From positions 1-64,000 of the forward strand of contig NZ_JAMXKF010000016.1 in assembly GCF_024220585.1 (NCBI RefSeq): DNA of 64,000 nt, read 5' to 3'. Shown in pieces: positions 7,970-15,728 of the stretch. Under the pieces are notes generated by a model that saw only the letters and a list, made by a program, of their open reading frames with translations, made no database searches and was not told the DNA's origin. The stretch is from Dyadobacter diqingensis. GTDB taxonomy: Bacteria; Bacteroidota; Bacteroidia; Cytophagales; Spirosomataceae. The first letter of the stretch is position 1, and every line of letters starts with the position of its first letter. The position numbers and the translations under genes were made by a program.

Positions 7970-9460
7970 TTATCGCTTATTTAATTCCAAACCCGATAAA
8001 ACGGCGGCCTGCGGCAACTGCAAAACCCGTCTCGGATCATCGCTGTTGACCGTGATCACCTGTCCCTCCGCTGTCGGATGCTCCACGTCAATACCGTAAC
8101 GAAGAATATCGAACCAACGCATCCCTTCCTGTGAAAATTCCAGTCTTCTCAAATCAGCGATGGAGATCAGCAGACCCAATAAGTTATTCTGAGTGGTATT
8201 GCTAAGGCCGTAATAACTTCTGATTTTCGCAGCCGTTACCGCATGCGTCGCAGAGTTATAGTTTCTGATCCTTTTGCTCATGAACAAATTGATGTCCGCC
8301 AATGAAGCTGCCGAATTATTCAGATAAAGATTGGCTTCCGCACGATTGAAGAGCACTTCTTCGGTGGTGAACAAAGGAACCATTACATACGTCATACCGA
8401 TTTCTGCATTCACCGATTCCTTCACAAAATATTCCGTCAACTTGGGAATAAACAAATTTTCCTCCCCCTGCGTATAAATAGGGTAAGCCCAACCCGCAGA
8501 AGTACCCGTCAAACCGCTAACCTGGTTAATTTCAGACCATTTGGCGTTTGTAAGACCATAACGATACGACGGCGCATATCTACCAAACAATGAATTGGTT
8601 TCAACAAGGAGCAGGTTGGCATTTTCACTGGCCCGGGAATATCTTTTCCATATGGCATCGTAGGAGAGCGTGATGTACTCCGTGTTCCATGGACGCAGAT
8701 TGGAGGCAATATCGCCGCTCGGAAATACCTTGTTGGCATATTCAACCACTTTGGCATAATTTCGTTTTACCAGATAAAAGCGGGAAGCAAAAGCATTCGC
8801 CGCAGCCTGATTGAAGTGATATTTGGGAACCGTGTATGAAAAATCAGCAATCAACGGCAAGCCTTCCAACAGATCTTTTTCGATCATTTCATAAACATAA
8901 GCCACCGTTTTACGTTCATATTTTTTCACTACGACATCTTCGGACTCAGTCACATAAGGAATCCCCGGATCAGAAGACGCCGTCGCAGGATCGTAAAATT
9001 TGGAATAAAAACTGACCAGCATAAAGTGAGCATAGGCTCTCGCTACCAAAGCTTCGCCTTTTTGCGCGCTGAAACTGCCCGGATTATCGGCTTTTGCTAT
9101 GATTTCCAAAGCAAGATTGGTTGCTGCAATCGCGCGATAAGCCTGTGCCCAATACATGTCGGGTGCATCCTCTTTATCAACGGGCGCGTCCACTACCTCA
9201 AAAAGATAAGAACCCCTGTTAACACGGTCGTCCTGTCCCCTGCCTTTATCGGCGACATTATCACTCATCGATTCTCCGAAGGTGACGTAACTGCCCTGCG
9301 GATAAGCCGTGATCAAAAGCTGTGACACCTGTTCCGGCGTTTTGATATTGGCTCTGGTACTGTCCGGTTCGGTACTTAAAAAATCATTACAGCCCAGCAC
9401 AAAGAACAAAGGCAGTAAAAGAAATATTCTGATTAGAAGTCTACTAATTTTCATATTCAT
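7970..9460 (-). CDS. SusD/RagB family nutrient-uptake lipoprotein
   Basis: A 496-residue outer-membrane lipoprotein with a lipobox Cys at residue 24 (FVLGC) and the usual NDFLSTEPD start of SusD/RagB proteins. The helical TPR-like region contains AYRAIAATNLALEII and EALVARAYAHFMLV, and the C-terminal RRLEFSQEGMRWFDILRYG is a clear family signature. SusD forms the lid of the SusC channel and captures substrate on the cell surface. It is 8 bp downstream of susC. The substrate is unknown; no glycoside hydrolase is present, which together with the metallohydrolase neighbour points away from a classical polysaccharide locus. Confidence 0.95.
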   Translation of the reverse strand: MNMKISRLLIRIFLLLPLFFVLGCNDFLSTEPDSTRANIKTPEQVSQLLITAYPQGSYVTFGESMSDNVADKGRGQDDRVNRGSYLFEVVDAPVDKEDAPDMYWAQAYRAIAATNLALEIIAKADNPGSFSAQKGEALVARAYAHFMLVSFYSKFYDPATASSDPGIPYVTESEDVVVKKYERKTVAYVYEMIEKDLLEGLPLIADFSYTVPKYHFNQAAANAFASRFYLVKRNYAKVVEYANKVFPSGDIASNLRPWNTEYITLSYDAIWKRYSRASENANLLLVETNSLFGRYAPSYRYGLTNAKWSEINQVSGLTGTSAGWAYPIYTQGEENLFIPKLTEYFVKESVNAEIGMTYVMVPLFTTEEVLFNRAEANLYLNNSAASLADINLFMSKRIRNYNSATHAVTAAKIRSYYGLSNTTQNNLLGLLISIADLRRLEFSQEGMRWFDILRYGIDVEHPTAEGQVITVNSDDPRRVLQLPQAAVLSGLELNKR

Positions 9461-9468
9461 TTCTTCAA

Positions 9469-12400
9469 TTATATCGTAAACTTAAGAGCTACCGTAAACT
9501 GTTTTTGAATAGGCTGAGCCACCCCGCCCGTGTTAAAGAACTCAGGATCCTGGCCTTTCAGCTTTTTGTCAGCATAAATCAGCCACGGATTGATTGCTGA
9601 AACCTGAACGGAAGCACTTGACATGCCCAGGCGTCTGATCGTCGCAACCGGCAGTTTGTATGCCAGCGATACCGATTTCAAACGGATAAAATCTCCTTTG
9701 GCAACACGCTGACTCGAATAGTTATAGGTGGTGTAAGGATAAGTTCCGGCGAGATACTGATTTCTCAATAAGTCAGGAATGGCAGGCATGTTCGTAATTT
9801 TCTCGTCTCCCGGCATTTCCCAACGGTCGTTAAACTCCTTGGGCATTGCATCCAGATCGCTGAAAGCAGGTCTGCTGGTGTTGCTTCCTTTGAAAAGTGG
9901 GTTCAAACGGATTTTGTTTCCAGCCTGTCCGGTAAGGAAAACATTAACAGTGAAATCTTTATACGTGAAAGTATTGTTCAAACCACCGGTTAACGGAGGA
10001 TCAACCGGCCCTTCATATTTCAGGTAACTCGTGGTAAGATCCTGAATATAAACGTCAGAGCTAAGTTCACCTTTTTCATTGATGTAAGTCGGTACGCCGG
10101 TTTTAGGATCGAGCCCTCTGTAATCAACAGAGAAAAGCCCTCTCACCGGATAACCCTGAATATTGGCACCTTCCGCCTTTACCATATCAAAAATACTCGG
10201 GATGTTATCCACATTTGTAATTTTGGTATGAGCATAACCAGCGGTTAACCGTGAGCGCCATGACCAGTCCTTTGATTTATAAATAACTGCTTCTAATGAT
10301 AAATCAACCCCTTTTGACTGCATATCGGCATAATTGGCGATTTTGAAGGTTTGTCCGCCAATACCTGACGTTCTGAAACGATCGATCAGATCAAAGCTGT
10401 TTCGTAAATACACATCAACCGTCAGGTTAAATCTGTTTGCCATCAAGCCCAGATCAAGTCCCAGGTTACCGCTGTAAAGTTTTTCCCAGGTTAATTCAGA
10501 GTTCGCCAGCGATGCCAAGTCAATTGCGGACTCTTTCTCATCAGTATACGGACGGTTAGTGATTAAACTTTTAAGCAAAACTGCCGAGTTTGTTGCAGGA
10601 CCCGTACTGGCTGTCAATCCATAACTTCCTCTTAATTTGGCATAACTAACCCATCCCAGATCCTTGATAAAACTTTCACGATCCAGGTTCCAGGATCCCG
10701 CAACGGTCCAGGTAGGTAGCCAGCGTCCGATAGCCGATTTACCGAATCGGTTGGATCCGTCGTATCGGGCATAGGCGGTAAAGTTGTATTTGTCATCAAG
10801 CGTATACCCCAAACTGGCATAGAACGCAGCGAAACGGTCATACGTCTTTTCCATTCCATAATACTGGAAATTGCTTTCGATGGTTTGCTTCAAAATCCGG
10901 TAATCGACAAAAGGCACGCCGCCCTGGTCATACTGATAACCATAACCCGTATTGTTGGCGTTTTGCCTGTTCGTATATTTTATTTCCTGTCCTACCAAAG
11001 CATTCACAGCGTGTCGTTCTGCATAAATCTTATTGAAGCGAAAATTATTTCTGATGTTATAGAAACTCATTTCATCTTCATTACGATTATAAAAACCGCC
11101 GCGTGGCAACACGATGACCGGATACGCGTCAGGATCATCCGGATCGGTATATAAAAACTTGTTGGCTCTTGCGATGGTTGAGGTTTCAGCTGCGCGATAA
11201 GCGTTAGCCATATTCGAATTTTCTGTGATCTGATGCTCCCTGCCGGTTTTGATATAGCGTAAAGCACCCATAAAGTCATACTGGATACTCGGTGTGATTT
11301 TGTAGGTCAAATCGCCCTGCAAACGAATATCAACCAGATTAAGGTCGATGTGGTTGTTTTCCAGCTCGGTCAGGATATTGAACGGGGCAAAATTTCTTCT
11401 GAAATATTCACGGTTTCCGTTTGCATCAAAGGCCGTTAACACCCGGCTGGTATTCAAGGCGTAACTAAAAGGGTTGATATCAAAATCACGGTCATAAGTC
11501 CCCTCAACCGGGTTGCTCTGACGTGTTAAAGATCCCGGCGCTTTTTGCTGACGTACAGATGACAAGGTCGAAAAACCAACCGACAACTTATCAGAAAACT
11601 TGTAGTTATTCCGGAAGTTAAGCGTATATCGTTTTACCTTATCTGCAACGGTCCAGCCGTTGTCACTTAAAAAACTGGTTGAGAAATAAGATTGAGACTT
11701 ATCTGTTCCAAAGGAAACGCTTAGTGAATGCTCCTGAACAAAGTTATTTTTAAACAGGATATCGAACCAGTCTGTGTTGGCAGCAGCATAACGGGATAAA
11801 AACTTGTTTTTGCCTTCCTGATTATTGACTACACCAAATCCACCTTCATCATTACCGGCGAGCAACGTGTAATATTTCCCGTAAACACCGTAATCCGGTT
11901 TTTCCAGCACATTCGAATTCAAATAACCTTTTCTGCTCATTTCGACCAAAACAGACATCTGTTCCGCGGAATTCATGATGTTGAAGTTGCGATAAGAAGG
12001 TTTTAGCTGGGTGCTGAAATTGCCGGAATAACTTACGACAGGCTTTCCTGATTTCCCTTTTTTGGTTGTAATAACGATAACCCCATTCATAGCACGTGCA
12101 CCGTACAACGCCGCAGCGGCCGCATCTTTCAGGATATCAAAGGTTTCAATATCATTCGGGTTCAGACCTGCAACGGCTGATCCCAACAGCGTAGTCGGAT
12201 CACCGCTTGAAAGCTGATCATTGGAGATATTAACGATATCTTCCAAAACCACCCCGTCGACAACCCAAAGCGGTTTGTTATCTCCATTTAAGGAAGTAGC
12301 ACCACGGATACGGATTTTGGGAGCCGCACCAAATGTACTGGAAACGTTTTGAATGGATACACCGGCAGCACGTCCTTCGAGCATACGGCTTACGTCAGGA

Positions 12401-12840
12401 AGCCCGTCGATACGCACGTCGTCGGTTTTTAAAGTTACGGCAGAACCAGTAAATTTATCTTTGTCAATTTGCTGAAAACCGGTAATTACCACATCCTGCA
12501 ACCCGACCGCATCTTCCGAAAGTTCAATTGATACAAATCTGGAAACGGGAACTTCTTTGGATAAAAACCCGATCATACTCACAACCAGCGTTGCGCTTTC
12601 ATTCACATCGGGTATCTGAAACTCTCCCTTTTCATTGGTAACTGTTCCTTTCAATAACCCCTTGACCCGTATCGTAGCACCGATTAGCACCTCGCCGGTT
12701 TTACTTTTTACGACACCACGCACTTCAATATTTGCAGCTGAAGCCTGGGATGAAACGATTGTAAAAACTGTGCAAAAAAAAGTACTTAATAAGAACGCAA
12801 AGAATGGTCGAAAACCATTGATCCGATAAAAAATCCTCAT
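9469..12840 (-). CDS. SusC/RagA family TonB-linked outer-membrane transporter
   Basis: A 1123-residue TonB-dependent transporter. An ATG 66 bp further upstream is in frame, but the signal peptide (MRIFYRINGF, then a hydrophobic run to about residue 35) begins at the ATG ending at 12840, so that start is chosen. After it come a CarboxypepD_reg-like domain (VRGVVKSKTGEVLIGATIRV), the plug domain with IRGATSLNGDNKPLWVVDGV and ALYGARAMNGVIVITTKKGK, and a long beta-barrel ending in aromatic FTVALKFTI. It pairs with SusD for energy-driven uptake of an unidentified nutrient. No TonB box or anti-sigma partner was identified. Confidence 0.95.
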   Translation of the reverse strand: MRIFYRINGFRPFFAFLLSTFFCTVFTIVSSQASAANIEVRGVVKSKTGEVLIGATIRVKGLLKGTVTNEKGEFQIPDVNESATLVVSMIGFLSKEVPVSRFVSIELSEDAVGLQDVVITGFQQIDKDKFTGSAVTLKTDDVRIDGLPDVSRMLEGRAAGVSIQNVSSTFGAAPKIRIRGATSLNGDNKPLWVVDGVVLEDIVNISNDQLSSGDPTTLLGSAVAGLNPNDIETFDILKDAAAAALYGARAMNGVIVITTKKGKSGKPVVSYSGNFSTQLKPSYRNFNIMNSAEQMSVLVEMSRKGYLNSNVLEKPDYGVYGKYYTLLAGNDEGGFGVVNNQEGKNKFLSRYAAANTDWFDILFKNNFVQEHSLSVSFGTDKSQSYFSTSFLSDNGWTVADKVKRYTLNFRNNYKFSDKLSVGFSTLSSVRQQKAPGSLTRQSNPVEGTYDRDFDINPFSYALNTSRVLTAFDANGNREYFRRNFAPFNILTELENNHIDLNLVDIRLQGDLTYKITPSIQYDFMGALRYIKTGREHQITENSNMANAYRAAETSTIARANKFLYTDPDDPDAYPVIVLPRGGFYNRNEDEMSFYNIRNNFRFNKIYAERHAVNALVGQEIKYTNRQNANNTGYGYQYDQGGVPFVDYRILKQTIESNFQYYGMEKTYDRFAAFYASLGYTLDDKYNFTAYARYDGSNRFGKSAIGRWLPTWTVAGSWNLDRESFIKDLGWVSYAKLRGSYGLTASTGPATNSAVLLKSLITNRPYTDEKESAIDLASLANSELTWEKLYSGNLGLDLGLMANRFNLTVDVYLRNSFDLIDRFRTSGIGGQTFKIANYADMQSKGVDLSLEAVIYKSKDWSWRSRLTAGYAHTKITNVDNIPSIFDMVKAEGANIQGYPVRGLFSVDYRGLDPKTGVPTYINEKGELSSDVYIQDLTTSYLKYEGPVDPPLTGGLNNTFTYKDFTVNVFLTGQAGNKIRLNPLFKGSNTSRPAFSDLDAMPKEFNDRWEMPGDEKITNMPAIPDLLRNQYLAGTYPYTTYNYSSQRVAKGDFIRLKSVSLAYKLPVATIRRLGMSSASVQVSAINPWLIYADKKLKGQDPEFFNTGGVAQPIQKQFTVALKFTI

Positions 12841-12962
12841 ATGTGAATGAAAGTAAAGTTCTTTATTAAATAGGTCTTCAACTTTAATGAATCCAATTAT
12901 ACACATAATCGGAATAAAAAACGAGATTTTTTTCGGCGGAGTCTATAATTGCCGACAGTATT

Positions 12963-12998
12963 ATTTTGACCAATAATATTTTTAAAATCGGTCAAAAT
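12963..12998. promoter_or_regulatory. Inverted repeat upstream of the SusC operon
   Basis: ATTTTGACC at 12963-12971 is the exact reverse complement of GGTCAAAAT at 12990-12998, with an 18-bp AT-rich spacer. It lies about 120 bp upstream of the susC start, between the end of the nir operon and the uptake operon. The layout suits a dimeric regulator's operator; no T-tract suggests a terminator. Confidence 0.4.
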
Positions 12999-13123
12999 AC
13001 CGAATATGTACTAAATAAAGAGCTTAGTTTGTACAATATCAGGAAATGTAGGGGTGGTAACAGTTAAATTTACTAAAAAAAATTCTATCTGCAATAAAGA
13101 TTCATATGATTAAATACGGTGAC

Positions 13124-13798
13124 TTAAACTTTCTGACGGTCACGAAGTGCCAGCCCTATCAGTTCAGCTGTATTTTTCACATTGGCTTTTCTCATAATAC
13201 TGGCTCTTTGATTGGCCACAGTATTGGAACTGATCGCAAAATGTTCTGCGATATCTTTACTGCTCATGCCTTCGGTCAGGCATTGTAAAATCTGTTGTTC
13301 GCGTGGCGTCATTTTATTCCAGACGGAGGGTCCGCCGGAGATAACTTTTACCTCAGTCTCTTCGTGGTCTTTCTGAGGCAAAATAAGACTGCGGATAATA
13401 ATAGATGAAGCATTAGGCGGATAATACAATTCGCCCGCAGCCACGCTGCGAACAGCGCGTAATATTTCATCCCTTCCGGTATCCTTCAGCAAATAACCGG
13501 CCGCTCCGCTTTTTACAGCCGAGAGAATATAATCAGGATTGTTGTGCATGCTAAAAACAAGGATCCGCATTTCAGGATAAACCGGCATGAGCGTTTTGAT
13601 AGCGTCGAGTCCCGACATACGCGGCATTGTAAGATCCAGTAATATTACATCCGGATTACAAGCTTTGACGCTGTCCATCACCTCATCCCCATCGGATGCC
13701 TCACCCACAACGAGGATATCTTCCTCATCTTCCAGCAAAGTGATAATACCTTGTCTTACAACAGAATGATCGTCAACAATAAGTATACGTATTGGCAT
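13124..13798 (-). CDS. NarL/LuxR-type response regulator
   Basis: A 224-residue two-component response regulator. The receiver domain (about 1-120) has the acidic pocket VDDH near residues 8-11, the phospho-acceptor Asp55 in LLDLTMP and the conserved Lys105 in LLKD. The output domain (about 163-215) is a LuxR/GerE helix-turn-helix with MTPREQQILQCL and SSNTVANQRASIMRK. It is encoded 18 bp after a NarX-like kinase in the nir operon, so it most likely controls the nitrate/nitrite genes, as NarL does in other bacteria. The direct targets are inferred from position only. Confidence 0.9.
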   Translation of the reverse strand: MPIRILIVDDHSVVRQGIITLLEDEEDILVVGEASDGDEVMDSVKACNPDVILLDLTMPRMSGLDAIKTLMPVYPEMRILVFSMHNNPDYILSAVKSGAAGYLLKDTGRDEILRAVRSVAAGELYYPPNASSIIIRSLILPQKDHEETEVKVISGGPSVWNKMTPREQQILQCLTEGMSSKDIAEHFAISSNTVANQRASIMRKANVKNTAELIGLALRDRQKV

Positions 13799-13816
13799 CT
13801 CGTTCAGATTTATGAT

Positions 13817-15244
13817 TTACACAGGAATATTGATAACCAGCCTGGTACCTTTATCCACTTTGGAAATAATTTTCATTTCACCGTTGAGCAATTGCGTACG
13901 CGTCCGGATGTTGTCAATTCCATTTCTGGTCAAAAAGGATCCGTTTTTATTTTTTAAATTACTAATTAAAAATCCTTTCCCATCATCTTCAATCTCCAAA
14001 AGAATCCGATTCATCTTTTGTTCTAATTTAATCTTTATATTATCCGATCCGGAATGTTTAACTGCATTATTGAGCGCTTCCTGCGCAATCCTGTACAAGC
14101 CAATTTCCATTTGTGCATTAAGTTTAATTCTCTCGCTGTCGCCTTCAAATCTGACCCGGATCCCTGATAAGTCTGCCGTTTGCTCACAAAGTACACGAAG
14201 CGCTGCATTAAGTCCGAAATCACTCAATACCGAAGGCATCAGATTAAAAGAAACCTGACGGGTCGTTTGAATCGTCTCCTGAATTAAGGAGACCAGTTTA
14301 TCAAAACGAAGCCGTTGTTTTTCATCAGCAAACTGCACCTGTTTCAATTTTTCAGCATGCAGTTTAAGCCCCGTGAGCATTTGCCCTATGCCGTCATGGA
14401 GTTCTAGCGCGAAACGTTTCCGCTCTTCCTCCTGTCCTTCTATCAAAGCCGAGGTCCGAACCCGGTTTTCAGATAATTGCAACTGATATTTTTCCTCTTC
14501 GCTTCTTATGAGATCATTTTGTGCTCTTAACAGCTGACTGTTGGTGATTTTCAGTTTATCGTTCGCCATTTTTACCGCATCTTCCGATTCGGCCAGCAAA
14601 CGAACAACCCGTCGTGTCGTATTCACAACGGGTCTGAAAATTAATATCCCTTCGGCCAAAAGAACCAGCAGTGTCAGTACATCTAAAATCCATTCGATCT
14701 GTTCCAGGATTTTTATCCGCCCATAACTTTCAGAATCAAACTGAAAAACAATCGCTTCCATTTGATTCAGAAATACCGGTTCTGTGGCAAGAATGATCTG
14801 AAGCGCTTTTTTTTTGTCGGTATCCGAAACCCCTGGGCTGCTCACAACGACAAGGTTTTGATAGATCGTTTGAAACACCGGTTCGAGTTTCCGATACATT
14901 TCCTTGATTGAGTCGCTTTTCAGGACCACGAACTCACTCTCCATCTTGATCCTGCCGCGAAGCAGCTGCTCATGGCTGATTTTCCAGATGGTGAGCAATG
15001 AGTCTATCTTGACGGAATCGTCCGTTGGAATGCCTTCTGTATGGAGGATTGCAAGTTTGGTCAGCCGCTGGCTTAACATGCGCTGGCGGCCGGCCACATT
15101 GACTACCCGACTGTCATGGTTGAGATTATTGATTGTCCTTCGTATTAAAAAAAGCCCGCTAACGGTAAGAATGGCTACCAACGTAAGCGCCACAATGTAA
15201 TAACGGGTGAGACGATCTGCAACCTGACTTTCGAGTTTCTCCAT
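13817..15244 (-). CDS. NarX-like sensor histidine kinase
   Basis: A 475-residue membrane kinase. Transmembrane helices at about 17-35 and 183-203 enclose a periplasmic helical sensor of the PilJ/NarX type. Just after the first helix, residues 47-60 (VVNVAGRQRMLSQR) align with the P-box region where NarX binds nitrate. A coiled-coil linker (about 222-275) leads to a HisKA_3 dimerisation domain with the phospho-acceptor His283 (ALELHDGIGQ). It ends in an HATPase_c domain with an N-box at 387-396 and DDGKGF at 420-425. It is 5 bp downstream of nirD and upstream of the NarL-like partner. Nitrate or nitrite as the ligand is inferred. Confidence 0.9.
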   Translation of the reverse strand: MEKLESQVADRLTRYYIVALTLVAILTVSGLFLIRRTINNLNHDSRVVNVAGRQRMLSQRLTKLAILHTEGIPTDDSVKIDSLLTIWKISHEQLLRGRIKMESEFVVLKSDSIKEMYRKLEPVFQTIYQNLVVVSSPGVSDTDKKKALQIILATEPVFLNQMEAIVFQFDSESYGRIKILEQIEWILDVLTLLVLLAEGILIFRPVVNTTRRVVRLLAESEDAVKMANDKLKITNSQLLRAQNDLIRSEEEKYQLQLSENRVRTSALIEGQEEERKRFALELHDGIGQMLTGLKLHAEKLKQVQFADEKQRLRFDKLVSLIQETIQTTRQVSFNLMPSVLSDFGLNAALRVLCEQTADLSGIRVRFEGDSERIKLNAQMEIGLYRIAQEALNNAVKHSGSDNIKIKLEQKMNRILLEIEDDGKGFLISNLKNKNGSFLTRNGIDNIRTRTQLLNGEMKIISKVDKGTRLVINIPV

Positions 15245-15249
15245 ACTGT

Positions 15250-15603
15250 TTACAAACCGATGTATACCTGATTTTCCTTGATTATGACAGGAAAGGTATT
15301 AATCTTATAGTCGTCATCATTCAAACACTGGCCATTTTTAAGAGAAAAAGTTTTTTTGTGGAACGGACAGGCCACTTTTGGCTCTTCGCCCTGGCTGCCG
15401 ATCATCCCGCGACCAATTGCCATTTGCTGACGGTGCGGGCATTCATTATCCGTTGCGTACCACTCGCCGCGGCGGGCGAAATTGAAGATCGCAATTTGCT
15501 TTCCTTCGATTAATGCGCAGCCGCCGCCATCCTCAGGAATATCTTCTACACTGCATGCTAAATGCCAAACGATTCTGTCTTTTGTATTTGTTGTTGGTTC
15601 CAT
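15250..15603 (-). CDS. nirD: Nitrite reductase small subunit, Rieske type
   Basis: NirD assists NirB in the NADH-dependent six-electron reduction of nitrite to ammonium in the cytoplasm. From the preferred ATG ending at 15603 the protein has 117 residues; the in-frame ATG 33 bp upstream adds MHRKPIKSEKI, which is not family-like. All four Rieske ligands are present: Cys55 and His57 (CPH) and Cys79 and His82 (CPFH). An intact [2Fe-2S] cluster is therefore expected, unlike enterobacterial NirD, which lacks the ligands. The gene lies 125 bp after nirB, across a hairpin-rich repeat, and almost abuts the sensor kinase. Confidence 0.92.
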   Translation of the reverse strand: MEPTTNTKDRIVWHLACSVEDIPEDGGGCALIEGKQIAIFNFARRGEWYATDNECPHRQQMAIGRGMIGSQGEEPKVACPFHKKTFSLKNGQCLNDDDYKINTFPVIIKENQVYIGL

Positions 15604-15632
15604 GATTTTTTCTGATTTGATTGGTTTCCGAT

Positions 15633-15725
15633 GCATTCACCCGGAATCGCCGGGCATTACCCGACGTTCACCCGGAGTCACCGGGCGTTGCCCGGTGCTA
15701 AGGTATTACGGCCTTTCAGGCCTGG
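15633..15725. repeat. REP-like double hairpin, family I, between nirB and nirD
   Basis: The block contains CACCGGGC-GTT-GCCCGGTG at 15679-15697, an 8-bp perfect hairpin, then CTAAGGTATTACG and a second hairpin, GGCCT-TTC-AGGCC, at 15710-15722. Before these, CACCCGG(A)..CCGGG units recur at 15641-15685. Its layout matches the block at 25911-26036, so both are called one family. It sits within an operon and may affect relative expression of nirB and nirD. Confidence 0.65.
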
Positions 15726-15728
15726 GTA

